Origin: Oscillospiraceae bacterium
GTDB taxonomy: Bacteria; Bacillota; Clostridia; Oscillospirales; CAG-272
Assembly: GCA_015064155.1 (NCBI GenBank)
Contig: SVST01000016.1
Coordinates: 1-64,000 of the forward strand
DNA length: 64,000 bases
Direction of reading: 5' to 3'
In this document: piece after piece, positions 8,214 through 17,001 of the stretch
Layout of the letters: each line of letters starts with the position of its first letter
How positions within the stretch are numbered: position 1 is the stretch's first letter
Translations under genes and position numbers: made by a program
The notes under the pieces: model-generated
What the model was told of the DNA's origin: nothing
Database searches by the model: none
Seen by the model: the letters and a program-made list of their open reading frames with translations, nothing else

Positions 8214-8219
8214 AGGTAT

Positions 8220-8370
8220 GTTGCGTGGGTTGAGCCGCGCGTTCTACAAGTTCCCTCAACAGAAGAATTCAAAATCGGTTCCCTCAACCGTATAAAAGGA
8301 GGCTGGTTCATTTTCCCGCAGAAGTCGTGTCCGGGTTCTGCTTGGAATGAATCAGCCTCTTTTCTTTTTA
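8220..8370 (+). ncRNA. Putative small RNA of about 150 nt, unknown family
   Basis: A promoter at 8185-8213 and a strong terminator at 8299-8370 define a plus-strand transcript of about 150 nt with no downstream plus-strand gene. The 5' half contains GGGTTGAG, which can pair with either of two direct copies of GTTCCCTCAAC (near 8250 and 8278); the second copy also forms its own CGGTT...AACCG hairpin. These are competing structures. A 25-codon frame begins with ATG at 8218, but that codon sits before the predicted +1 and has no ribosome binding site, so translation is doubtful. Could be a 6S-like or trans-acting RNA; family not recognised. Confidence 0.5.
8299..8370. terminator. Bidirectional terminator between small RNA and EEP gene
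   Basis: GAGGCTGGTTCATT pairs with AATGAATCAGCCTC (8346-8359), with an inner GCAGAA...TTCTGC arm; followed by TTTTTCTTTTT on plus and preceded by AAAAGGA (UCCUUUU on minus). Serves the small RNA and the convergent hydrolase gene. Confidence 0.8.
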
Positions 8371-8375
8371 TTCGT

Positions 8376-9662
8376 TTATTCGCCGGCAGGCTCTTCCCAA
8401 CGGCTCGCCGCGCTCCAATCGTGGCACGGCTTGACGTCGGCTCGAACCGATACCTCTGCGTAAAACGCGAAATGATCGGAAGGAGTTCTTCCGTCGTAAT
8501 ACCCCTTTTTGTCATCGGGATCGGGGTAGGTTTCGGTACAGCAATGATAAAATTCGGCGTCCGCACAATCCTTGGTGTACATGATCCAATCGATTCGGTT
8601 GTGTCCGTCGCGAATCTTTTTCGCCGTATCGTGTGCCGATGCGAATCCTGCGATCTCTCGCATCTGATACAGAACGGGTTTGTCGGCTTCGTTGTTGAAG
8701 TCGCCGATCAAGAACACGGGAACGTCGGGAAACAATCGATTCAGATGCTCAAATACCACGTTCATCTGCCGCACGGCGGAATGGCGCTGCAGATGCAGGT
8801 TGACAACCGCAAAGCGTGTATCGGTGACAAGGTCCTCCAGCTCCACGTAGCTGAAATGGCGGTAGTACACCGAATCGGCAAACTTGGAGGGAACGTCGGG
8901 GGTGTCACTCATCCACTTGGTGTCAGCGGACAACAGCCGATAGCGCGTTGCATTGTAAAGGATCGGTGCCACCGAGTTCGCACCCTTCGCATCAACGGGA
9001 ACCGCCGCTTCGTCTTCCCCGTGGCGAGGTCGACCGTTATAATATTGATAGTAACCGTCCAAATTCGCGTGCGTCAGTGCCATCATCGCAAGATCGGGCT
9101 CCTGAATACAAAGCACGTCGGGCAAATACTTGCAAATCACACGGCAGATATTATCCATACGGGTTTGATACGCATGAAACCCGTAAAAATTATATCCCAT
9201 CAAGGAAATCTCCCGACGCGCGGGAATCGCTGTCACACCGCCAAAGGTGAGCGTTCCGTGACCGGCTTTCACCGCATCCTCTACCGCATCAAGGAAAAAG
9301 TGCATTGCCAGTCCAAGCACATACGGGGTCTTGCCGCACAAAGAAATGCCGCGGTCAGACGAAACAAGCTGTGCTTCGGTTTCACCTACCGGCATCTCAT
9401 CCTCCTTGCCCAAAATCAGAATTTCACGCGCTCCGCGCATCTCTTCGTCCGATCGAACCTGCAATTGATCCCCGCACAGATCAAAGATCCGTGCCGCAAG
9501 GGACTCGGCAATTGTCTTTTCAAAACACCGTGCCGCACGCGGATAGACGATACAAAACTCGTCCAAACGAACACCGTTCAAACGCAACGGCTCGTGCGCA
9601 TAGCAAGGAACGATCCCGCAAAGCCCTTTTTCGCGAAGAGCAACGTTTCCATCATTATGCAT
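8376..9662 (-). CDS. Endonuclease/exonuclease/phosphatase (EEP) family protein
   Basis: A 428-residue protein with a C-terminal DNase I-like metal-dependent phosphoesterase fold. Motifs in order: MGYNFYG, DVLCIQEPD (metal-binding Glu), VNLHLQ, GDFNNEAD (catalytic Asp/Asn) and PSDHFAFYAEV (catalytic His). The N-terminal 170 residues are separate and resemble the small N-terminal domain seen ahead of some glycosidases (ILILGKEDEM, GKTPYVLGLAM), an assignment that is tentative. The track's TTG start at 9692 lies 30 bases upstream; ATG 9662 has AAAGGA at good spacing. Last gene of the murB-whiA-dnaE unit, 39 bases after dnaE. The substrate (nucleic acid, phospholipid or sugar phosphate) is unknown. 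Confidence 0.78.
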   Translation of the reverse strand: MHNDGNVALREKGLCGIVPCYAHEPLRLNGVRLDEFCIVYPRAARCFEKTIAESLAARIFDLCGDQLQVRSDEEMRGAREILILGKEDEMPVGETEAQLVSSDRGISLCGKTPYVLGLAMHFFLDAVEDAVKAGHGTLTFGGVTAIPARREISLMGYNFYGFHAYQTRMDNICRVICKYLPDVLCIQEPDLAMMALTHANLDGYYQYYNGRPRHGEDEAAVPVDAKGANSVAPILYNATRYRLLSADTKWMSDTPDVPSKFADSVYYRHFSYVELEDLVTDTRFAVVNLHLQRHSAVRQMNVVFEHLNRLFPDVPVFLIGDFNNEADKPVLYQMREIAGFASAHDTAKKIRDGHNRIDWIMYTKDCADAEFYHCCTETYPDPDDKKGYYDGRTPSDHFAFYAEVSVRADVKPCHDWSAASRWEEPAGE

Positions 9663-9701
9663 TTCTGATATCCTTTCATTTTTCAAGAACAAGAATTAGT
9701 C

Positions 9702-12700
9702 TTATTTTAAAATCACGTTTTCTTCCCCAAGAAGTGTACGAAGCTCGCGCAAAACGTAATCGGACACGGCAACGCTGTGTGCTACGGTTTCGTACCGCTT
9801 TTCATCTGCGAAGAAAAAGAAGGTTGGGAAGCTTCCCTCAAAGATCTCCAAAAGATTCAACGCTTTATAATATTCCGATGATTTTGCCGACGGAACACGC
9901 AAAAACAGCCTTGACGGTGCTTTTTTTACAGCCTCCGAGGTGCTTTTTTCGGAAGCTTGCGCGGAAGACGGGGAAGAAGCCTTGCGCTCGTCCTCCCTCT
10001 TTGCGGCATACTCCTCGGGACGAAAGCGTTGATCCTCAACCAAAGCCTCAAGCCGATTGACCAAAAGCTTGGGCGGCTCGTCCTCCCGAACCGATACACT
10101 TCCCACCACGTACAGGGCACTGTCGGTGTGGAGCAGATGCGAAGCGTCACGGTATTGACGTGCAAACGCAACACACTCGATCTCCGCCATGCGATCCTCC
10201 AGGGTAAAGAATGCCATCCGTTCTCCGTTTTTGGTGTTTTTGAGGGTAACGGACGTCACGATCCCCGCCAAGGCGGCTCGCGACTTATCCGCGGGGTCGC
10301 AATCGTCCCCCACCAATTCGGCAATCGAATCGGGCGCAAGAATCGCCACGTGCTTGGAATACTCGTCCAGCATCTGCCCCGAGAAATACATTCCCGTGGC
10401 TTCCTTTTCCATGAGCAGCTTTTCTCGCGTGCCAAGCTCGGGAATTTCGGGATATTCGCACGCAGGTGCTTCGGCAACGAGTCCCGGCATGGAAAACATA
10501 TCCAGCTGTCCGTCCAGATTGTTTCTTCCTTTCTCGACCACCTGCTCGATCATCGATTCATAGACGCGGAGCATACGGCTGCGGAACACACCGAGGCGAT
10601 CAAAGGTACCCGCCTTCAAAAGTGCCTCCACCATACGCTTGTTCAATTCGCTGTACGGCATACGGTTGACAAAATCCTCAAACGAGGTAAATTCACCGTG
10701 CTCACGCTCACGAAGAATGGCTTGCAAAAAGCTTTTTCCCACGTTTTTGAGTGCCAAAAGACCGAACCGAATATCCTTTCCGCAAACCGAGAAATACATT
10801 CGGCTTTCGTTGATATCGGGAGGAAGAACGCGAATTCCGCGCGCAGAGCATTCCGAGATATACTCGGCAATCTTGGCATGATTGCCCAAAACGCTGGTTA
10901 AAAGTGCGGAAAAATACGCATGGGGATAATGGCACTTGAGATATGCCGTGCGGTATGAAATCAGAGCGTATGCCGCCGCGTGCGATTTGTTGAACGCGTA
11001 GTTGGCAAAGCTCTCCATATCCGAAAAGAGCCGTTCTGCCGCCTCCCCATCGATTCCCCGCACCCGCGCGCCCTCTACGAAGCATTCACGCTCGGCAAGA
11101 AGCACCGCCGCCTTCTTTTTGGACATGGCACGGCGCACCACGTCTGCGTGTCCAAAGGTATAGCCCGCGATCTCTCGGAAGATACGCATGACCTGCTCTT
11201 GGTAGACCACGCAACCGTAGGTCGTGCGCAAGATCGGCTCCAGCTCGGGAATGGCATAGTCAATCTTCTCGGGATTATGACGGCATTCGATAAATTTGGG
11301 AATCGAATCCATCGGTCCCGGTCGATACAACGCAATGGCGGCAATGATATCGTCAAGACGCTCGGGAGCAAGGCTTGAGAGCATCTGCTTCATGCCTCCC
11401 GACTCCAGCTGAAAAATTCCAGAGGTTCGTCCCGAAGCGATCAATCGGTAGGTATCCTTATCGTCAAGCGGCAGCTTTTCTATTTCAAACAGAGGATCCG
11501 ATTCGCGGATCTGCAGCTCGGCATCGTGCAAAATCGTCAGGTAGCGCAACGCCAAAAAGTCAAATTTCAGAAGTCCGAGCTTTGCCACCGTATCCATATC
11601 AAACTGCGTCACGGGCGTCCCGTTGCTGACGGCAAGCGGCAAATAGGAGGAGATGGGACGGTCGGTTATCACCACACCCGCCGCATGGACCGAAACGTTT
11701 CTCGGCATTCCCTCCAGTGCCATCGCGGTGTCAACCAAGCGACGCACACGGGGCGAGTCCTCATACTGATTCTTAAGCTCGGGCAGCTTGAGTGCCATGG
11801 AAATGGTAATATTCAATTCCTGCGGCACGGCGCGTGCAACGGTATCCACCTCGGCATACGGCATCCCGAGAGCCCGTCCCACGTCACGGATTGCCGCGCG
11901 CGCCGCAAGCGTTCCGAACGTAATGATTTGCGATACGTGATCCTCACCGTATTTATTGGAAACGTACTCGATCACCTCATCGCGTCGATTGTAGCAAAAA
12001 TCAATATCAATATCGGGCATACTCACGCGCTCGGGGTTGAGGAAACGCTCAAACAAGAGATCAAATTTCAAGGAATCCACGTCGGTGATCCCCAAGGCAA
12101 ACGCTACAAGACTGCCCGCCCCCGAGCCACGTCCGGGTCCCACCGGAATGTCCCGGCTTTTGGCAAAATTTACGTAGTCCTGCACGATCAGAAAATAATC
12201 GGCATATCCCATTTGTCCGATCACCGAAAGCTCGTATTCCATCCGTTGGATATACTCGTCTTTGGAATGTCGGTCAAAGGTCACGTGTCCCCGTTCGATG
12301 CGCGTGTCAAGACCGTCAAACGCAAGACGGCGAAGCAGCTCCTCGGCACTCACTCCGACAGGACACGGAAATTTCGGCAAATAGGTGGTGGAAAAATCAA
12401 AGTCCACCTCGCAACGCGCGGCAATGCGAACCGTATTCTCCAAAGCACCCTCATACCGAGAAAAGAGCATTTCCATCTCGTTGGTGTCCTTGACGTAGAA
12501 CTCATCGGTAGCAAATGCCGCAGGACGTCCCGCATCCACGGTGGTATTGGTTTGAATACACATCAAGATCGCCTGCGTTTCGGCATCGGCGCGCGAAAGA
12601 TAATGACAGTCGTTCGTCGCAACCAACGGCAAGTCGCAGCTCTCGGCAAGACGCACGAGAGAGGGCAAGATTGCACGCTCCTCTGCAAGTCCGTGATCCT

Positions 12701-13226
12701 GAAGCTCGATATAAAAGTGATCCTTCCCAAAGAGCGCGGCATATCGGTTGGCTACCGTACGGGCACCTTCAAAATCGCCCTTGCTTAAAAGCTTGGGGAT
12801 TCGACCGCCCAAGCACGCCGACAGCGCGATCAACCCCTCACTGTGACGTCGAAGCAGCTCCTCGTCCACGCGGGGCTTGTTGTAAAAGCCCTCGGTGAAG
12901 GACTTCGATACCATTTCGGTCAAATTTCTGTAGCCAACCATATTTTCACAGAGTAATACCAAATGATCGGCATAGCCCTCGGAGCTGTTGGTACGGTCAA
13001 AGCGCGAATCGGGTGCCACATAAACCTCACAGCCGATAATCGGCTTGATGCCCTCTTTTCGGCATGCCTCGTAGAATGCCACCGCACCGTACATGACCCC
13101 GTGATCAGTGATTGCCACGGCCTCCTGACCGCACGCCTTGACTCTTGCGGGGAGCTCGGAAATGCGACAGGCACCGTCCAAAAGGCTGTATTCACTGTGC
13201 AAATGCAAATGTACAAAACGATTCAA
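9702..13226 (-). CDS. dnaE: DNA polymerase III subunit alpha (DnaE)
   Basis: Replicative C-family polymerase of 1174 residues. The N-terminal PHP domain opens with NRFVHLHLHSEYSLLDG; the palm carries PDIDIDF (two catalytic Asp) and GLLKFDFLALR (third Asp); the fingers include GIFQLES; a C-terminal OB fold (AALAGIVTSVTLKNTKNG) binds single-stranded DNA. The homologous start is NRFVHL, so I place it at TTG 13226, preceded by AGAGGGGGG, rather than the track's GTG seven codons upstream. Low-GC Firmicutes usually also have PolC, which is not in this window, so this may be the primer-extending lagging-strand polymerase. It begins 17 bases after the whiA stop codon. Confidence 0.95.
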   Translation of the reverse strand: MNRFVHLHLHSEYSLLDGACRISELPARVKACGQEAVAITDHGVMYGAVAFYEACRKEGIKPIIGCEVYVAPDSRFDRTNSSEGYADHLVLLCENMVGYRNLTEMVSKSFTEGFYNKPRVDEELLRRHSEGLIALSACLGGRIPKLLSKGDFEGARTVANRYAALFGKDHFYIELQDHGLAEERAILPSLVRLAESCDLPLVATNDCHYLSRADAETQAILMCIQTNTTVDAGRPAAFATDEFYVKDTNEMEMLFSRYEGALENTVRIAARCEVDFDFSTTYLPKFPCPVGVSAEELLRRLAFDGLDTRIERGHVTFDRHSKDEYIQRMEYELSVIGQMGYADYFLIVQDYVNFAKSRDIPVGPGRGSGAGSLVAFALGITDVDSLKFDLLFERFLNPERVSMPDIDIDFCYNRRDEVIEYVSNKYGEDHVSQIITFGTLAARAAIRDVGRALGMPYAEVDTVARAVPQELNITISMALKLPELKNQYEDSPRVRRLVDTAMALEGMPRNVSVHAAGVVITDRPISSYLPLAVSNGTPVTQFDMDTVAKLGLLKFDFLALRYLTILHDAELQIRESDPLFEIEKLPLDDKDTYRLIASGRTSGIFQLESGGMKQMLSSLAPERLDDIIAAIALYRPGPMDSIPKFIECRHNPEKIDYAIPELEPILRTTYGCVVYQEQVMRIFREIAGYTFGHADVVRRAMSKKKAAVLLAERECFVEGARVRGIDGEAAERLFSDMESFANYAFNKSHAAAYALISYRTAYLKCHYPHAYFSALLTSVLGNHAKIAEYISECSARGIRVLPPDINESRMYFSVCGKDIRFGLLALKNVGKSFLQAILREREHGEFTSFEDFVNRMPYSELNKRMVEALLKAGTFDRLGVFRSRMLRVYESMIEQVVEKGRNNLDGQLDMFSMPGLVAEAPACEYPEIPELGTREKLLMEKEATGMYFSGQMLDEYSKHVAILAPDSIAELVGDDCDPADKSRAALAGIVTSVTLKNTKNGERMAFFTLEDRMAEIECVAFARQYRDASHLLHTDSALYVVGSVSVREDEPPKLLVNRLEALVEDQRFRPEEYAAKREDERKASSPSSAQASEKSTSEAVKKAPSRLFLRVPSAKSSEYYKALNLLEIFEGSFPTFFFFADEKRYETVAHSVAVSDYVLRELRTLLGEENVILK

Positions 13227-13243
13227 AATCGCGCTCCCCCCTC

Positions 13244-14128
13244 TCACAAGTCCTCTGCAAGCTCAATCAGCTTTGCCAATCGATGATTCAAGCCGGATTT
13301 TGAGATCGGCGGCTCGTGGATCGCCACAAGCTCGTCCAGCGTGGCATCGGGATTTCGGTAACGCACCATCGCGCTCACGCGGAGTCCCTCCGGCAGGGCT
13401 TCCAGCTTGCCGCGCTCCATCAATGCGCCAATCGCCTCCATCTGCCGCGTTGCCGCCGAAATTGATTTTTCGATGTTTTTGGTTACACAGTTGGTTGCTC
13501 GGTTTTCGTTGTTTCGGATTTCTCTTGCAATTCGGCTGTTAATAATCGAAAAAACCTTGCTTTGAGAACCCATTTTCGCAATCAGATCCTCCACCGAGCC
13601 GCTGTTTTTGTAATACAGCCCAATGCCCTTGGCACGAACAATTCTGCGCGGCTCATAGCCGATTCCCACGAGAAAGTCCCGCAAAAAAACCTCGTACCGC
13701 CCGTTTGGCAAGAGAAATTCCAAATGAAAGGACTTGGAGGGGTCATTTAATGTCCCGACGGACAAAAAAGCACCTCGCAAGAAAGCCGCCGCACAGCCCT
13801 CGCAAGAAAGATAATGCGCCACCAGCTCGTCGGTCGGCTGTGAAAGCTGACGCAAAAGCTTCGCAGCTGCGGGGGATGTGAACTGCAGGTCGTAAAAGCG
13901 GTGTCCGCACAGCCCCGACATCACCGACTCGGGAGCTTTCGCATATTGCCGATGGATCATATCGGATGCTACCGTAGCAACGACCTCTCTTCGATAGCGA
14001 GCCGAAACGGTGTGCTTTCCCGTTTCCTCGGCGGCAAGCAAAAGACCGTCCCCGAAAGCGCGCCGACAGCAGGGCTTTTTGATCGGCAGCTCGCAAAGCT
14101 CCAGGCAAACCTCATCCGCAAAAGACAT
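13244..14128 (-). CDS. whiA: DNA-binding protein WhiA
   Basis: A 294-residue WhiA, a protein that fuses a degenerate LAGLIDADG homing-endonuclease fold to a C-terminal helix-turn-helix. It is conserved in Gram-positives and linked to sporulation in Streptomyces and to cell division and chromosome segregation in Bacillus. Visible are RRAFGDGLLLA at the N-terminus, the LAGLIDADG-like FLRGAFLSVGTLNDP, FLVGIGYEPR, and the HTH end RYRNPDATLDELVAI with SKSGLNHRLAKL. GGGAAGGAGG precedes the ATG. It lies 41 bases after murB; the common Firmicutes neighbours rapZ and yvcK are absent here. Confidence 0.95.
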   Translation of the reverse strand: MSFADEVCLELCELPIKKPCCRRAFGDGLLLAAEETGKHTVSARYRREVVATVASDMIHRQYAKAPESVMSGLCGHRFYDLQFTSPAAAKLLRQLSQPTDELVAHYLSCEGCAAAFLRGAFLSVGTLNDPSKSFHLEFLLPNGRYEVFLRDFLVGIGYEPRRIVRAKGIGLYYKNSGSVEDLIAKMGSQSKVFSIINSRIAREIRNNENRATNCVTKNIEKSISAATRQMEAIGALMERGKLEALPEGLRVSAMVRYRNPDATLDELVAIHEPPISKSGLNHRLAKLIELAEDL

Positions 14129-14169
14129 CGCTTTTCCTCCCTTCCCAACTTCTTTTTCTTTGATTTACT

Positions 14170-15066
14170 TTATAAAAAACGAATCTCGCATTCCAATTCG
14201 ACACCGTATCTTTGCAAAACGGTTTCTTGTATTTTTTCCACCAAGCAGCGCACGTCCTTCGCGGTTGCACCGCCGCGGTTCACGATAAAGCCCGCGTGCT
14301 TTTTTGAAACCTCTGCACCGCCAACCGTCAATCCCTTGAGTCCGCAATCCTCGATCAGCTTCCCCGCAAAATGTCCAACGGGTCGCTTGAAGACGCTTCC
14401 GGCACTCGGAAGCTCCAAGGGCTGCGAGCTTCTTCTGCGTTGCTTCAAATCCTCCATCCGTTCACGAATCAAGGCGGGATCGTCGTCGTGCAAAGCAATC
14501 TCCGCGCCCAAAACGACGTACTCGGGATGCGTCATGTAAATACTCGCGCGATATCCGAATGCATGCGCATCCCCCGTCACCGTTTCGATCTTTCCCGTTT
14601 CCATATTGAAATAGGAGGATGACACGCACACGTCGCTCATGCATCCACCGTACGCGCCCGCGTTCATGACCAATGCGCCGCCAAGCGTTCCCGGGATGCC
14701 GTGTGCAAATTCCAAGCCCGAAAGCCCCGCCCGTTCTGCCGAGGTGGCAAGTGAAAACAAGGTCACGCCCGAATCGGCACGGAGAAGATTGCCCGATACG
14801 GAAGAGGAACAAAACGACGTGGTAAAAACGACCACTCCGGAAAAGCCCTCGTCGGAGAACACCACGTTGCTGGCTTTTCCCATCAAAAGATAGCGCACTT
14901 GAAGTAGGCGGATCGATTCCAGCGTATACAAAAGCTCTTTTTCGGTACGCGGAAAAGCCGCAACGGCAGCCTTTCCTCCGATGCGGAAGCTTGAATGCTC
15001 GCACAGGGGGTATTCGGTTTGAAAGGGTACACCCCCTAAAAGCAGAGTGTCGCGAAGCCGTTCCAT
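14170..15066 (-). CDS. murB: UDP-N-acetylenolpyruvoylglucosamine reductase
   Basis: FAD- and NADPH-dependent second committed step of peptidoglycan synthesis, giving UDP-MurNAc in the cytoplasm. 298 residues, normal for the short (type II) MurB. FAD-binding segments: SFRIGGKAA, LLMGKASNVVFSDEGF and GLEFAHGIPGTLGGALVMNAGAYGG. Catalytic Ser is in GSVFKRP and the catalytic Glu in the final LECEIRFL. CGGAGG precedes the ATG. First gene of the murB-whiA-dnaE-EEP unit, with its own promoter (15102-15130). Confidence 0.96.
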   Translation of the reverse strand: MERLRDTLLLGGVPFQTEYPLCEHSSFRIGGKAAVAAFPRTEKELLYTLESIRLLQVRYLLMGKASNVVFSDEGFSGVVVFTTSFCSSSVSGNLLRADSGVTLFSLATSAERAGLSGLEFAHGIPGTLGGALVMNAGAYGGCMSDVCVSSSYFNMETGKIETVTGDAHAFGYRASIYMTHPEYVVLGAEIALHDDDPALIRERMEDLKQRRRSSQPLELPSAGSVFKRPVGHFAGKLIEDCGLKGLTVGGAEVSKKHAGFIVNRGGATAKDVRCLVEKIQETVLQRYGVELECEIRFL

Positions 15067-15101
15067 TTCGATCCTCCGAAAACAAAGATATCTTACTTAC
15101 C

Positions 15102-15130
15102 ATTATACACCGTGACACCCAAAAATGCAA
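15102..15130 (-). promoter_or_regulatory. Sigma-A promoter of murB operon
   Basis: Minus strand TTGCAT (15125-15130), 17-base spacer, TATAAT (15102-15107). Confidence 0.8.
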
Positions 15131-15171
15131 TACGAATCTGCCGAAAAAAGCGAAAAAACCTACAATTCCCC

Positions 15172-15200
15172 TTGCAAAAGAAGCTTTTTTGGTGTATAAT
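15172..15200 (+). promoter_or_regulatory. Sigma-A promoter of the 15-23 kb operon
   Basis: TTGCAA (15172-15177), 17-base spacer, TATAAT (15195-15200), divergent from the murB promoter. Confidence 0.82.
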
Positions 15201-15250
15201 AATATGGATATAATTTTGAACAGCGTCCAAAAGTGACGGAAAGGAACGAA

Positions 15251-16408
15251 ATGATGAAGGAACAATCCGCAAAACAGCTCCGCATCGGAATGCTGGGCTT
15301 CGGCTCCATGGGCAGAACCCATACCTGGGCAATCCAAAATATTCCCTTTTTCTACGGCGAACTTTCGTTCTCCGCCAAGGTAGCCGGTGTTTGTACCACA
15401 ACGCTTGAGAAATCGCGGGCGGTTGCCGACAGCTTCGCAATCCCGGTTGCAACGGTTTGCGAGGACGACCTGATCAACGACCCAACGATTGATATCATCG
15501 ATATTTGCACACCGAATATCTATCACTTTGATACGTTGAAAAAAGCGATTGCAAGCGGCAAGCACGTGCTTTGCGAAAAGCCCCTTTGCGTATCGACAGA
15601 GCAAGCAAAGGAAATCCTTGCGCTGTGCAAAAACCAAGGGCAAGTTCTCGGAATGGTTTTCAATTACCGTCATCTTGCTCCCGTCATGCGCGCAAAGCAG
15701 CTGATTGACGAGGGACGGATCGGTCGCGTGCTCAGCTTCCGCGCGGCATATCTGCACAACAGCGCAACCGACGTTCAGAAAAACGCAGGCTGGAAGCAGG
15801 ACCGCGATATCTGCGGTGGCGGTGTATTGTTTGATCTCGGCTCACACGTGATCGACCTGATCGGCTGGCTGTGCGGAAACTTAACCGCTGTCAGCGGAAT
15901 GTCGCAGATTGCTTACCCCACCCGCCGCGGCAGAAACGGCGAGCTTTGGCAAACGAATGCCGATGAGTCCTTTTACCTGCTCGGAAAAACCGAGGGCGGT
16001 GCAAAGGGGACGATTGCGGTTGGAAAATTGCAGGTTGGCACGAACGACGACCTCTCCTTTGAAATCTACGGAGAACACGGTGCGTTGCGCTTTTCTCTGA
16101 TGGAACCCAACTGGCTCTATTTTTACGACGGCAAGGCTCCCGACGGTGCCATGGGCGGCGAACGGGGATTTACACGCATTGAGTGCGTGGGACGTTATCC
16201 GAATTTGATCTTCCCCTCCCCCAAGGCCCCCGCAGGCTGGCTGTACAGCCACCTTAGCGGGATGTATCAGTATCTCTCGGCAGTGGCAAACGGCACGCCG
16301 TTTGAGCCGTCGATTCAAACCGGTGCTTACGTTCAGGCGGTAATGGATGCGGCATACCGATCGGCTGAAGCCGACAGCGTCATGACCGAGGTATCCACAT
16401 GCTGGTAA
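15251..16408 (+). CDS. Gfo/Idh/MocA family oxidoreductase
   Basis: NAD(P)-dependent sugar or inositol-type dehydrogenase, 385 residues. N-terminal Rossmann fold with GMLGFGSMGRTHTW; IDICTPN around residue 80; catalytic-region EKPLCV near residue 105; C-terminal substrate domain with GGGVLFDLGSHVIDL, where the Asp/His are typical of the family. The track start (GTG 15233) is replaced by ATG 15251, which follows GAAAGGAA. The reading frame overlaps the start of coaE by 10 bases, suggesting translational coupling. It heads an operon of otherwise housekeeping genes. Substrate unknown. Confidence 0.88.
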   Translation: MMKEQSAKQLRIGMLGFGSMGRTHTWAIQNIPFFYGELSFSAKVAGVCTTTLEKSRAVADSFAIPVATVCEDDLINDPTIDIIDICTPNIYHFDTLKKAIASGKHVLCEKPLCVSTEQAKEILALCKNQGQVLGMVFNYRHLAPVMRAKQLIDEGRIGRVLSFRAAYLHNSATDVQKNAGWKQDRDICGGGVLFDLGSHVIDLIGWLCGNLTAVSGMSQIAYPTRRGRNGELWQTNADESFYLLGKTEGGAKGTIAVGKLQVGTNDDLSFEIYGEHGALRFSLMEPNWLYFYDGKAPDGAMGGERGFTRIECVGRYPNLIFPSPKAPAGWLYSHLSGMYQYLSAVANGTPFEPSIQTGAYVQAVMDAAYRSAEADSVMTEVSTCW

Positions 16409-17001
16409 TCGGATTAACGGGACCAACGGGTGCCGGAAAGGGCTGCGTTGCCGAGCTGTTCGCCTCTTACGGGTTGCCGATTTTGGATGCCGATGCCATC
16501 TACCACGAGCTGTTATGCCCTCCGTCCGCCTGTCTTGACGCACTCACCGAACGCTTCGGAAATACAATCTTAAATGCCGAGGGAACGCTCAATCGCCGTG
16601 CTCTTGCAGGCATTGTGTTTTCCTCCGAATCGGCACTTGCCGATCTGAACCGAATTGCGCACCGCTACGTGATGGAAGAAATCCGCCGTCGGTTAGATCA
16701 CTTGCGAAAGGAAAATACCGTTGCCGCCGTTTTGGATGCTCCCCAGCTGTTTGAAGCGGGGGCCGCGAACGATTGCAACGTCATTGTTTCGGTACTTGCC
16801 GACCCCGCCTTGCGTCTTGAACGCATCGTGCGCCGCGACGGGATTGGCCGCGAAACCGCCAAGGAACGAATGGATGCACAGTACAGCGATGCTTTTTTCC
16901 GCGCACATTCGGACTACGTGATCGAAAACAACGATTCCACCGAGCAGTTGCTTCCGACAGTCCGTAAAATTCTGACCGAAATGGGGGTACTCAAGGCTTG
17001 A
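16399..17001 (+). CDS. coaE: Dephospho-CoA kinase
   Basis: Final step of coenzyme A synthesis: phosphorylates the ribose 3'-hydroxyl of dephospho-CoA. 200 residues, usual length. P-loop GPTGAGKG; LDADAIYHELL with the conserved catalytic Asp; VLDAPQLFEAG (family VxDxPLLFE); nucleotide lid RDGIGRETAKERMDAQ. Starts inside the upstream oxidoreductase and overlaps the following gene by 4 bases, so all three are likely translated from one message. Confidence 0.95.
   Translation: MLVIGLTGPTGAGKGCVAELFASYGLPILDADAIYHELLCPPSACLDALTERFGNTILNAEGTLNRRALAGIVFSSESALADLNRIAHRYVMEEIRRRLDHLRKENTVAAVLDAPQLFEAGAANDCNVIVSVLADPALRLERIVRRDGIGRETAKERMDAQYSDAFFRAHSDYVIENNDSTEQLLPTVRKILTEMGVLKA

Noticed and set aside
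8218-8298. 25-codon leaderless peptide MLRGLSRAF...
   Set aside because: Its ATG lies before the predicted +1 and has no ribosome binding site; kept only as a note under the small RNA.
8421-9668. 415-aa plus-strand ORF
   Set aside because: Shadow of the EEP-family gene, which has clear motifs and a ribosome binding site on minus.
11526-12788. 420-aa plus-strand ORF
   Set aside because: Antisense shadow of dnaE.
14462-15757. 431-aa minus-strand ORF
   Set aside because: Out-of-frame shadow spanning murB and the antisense of the Gfo/Idh gene.
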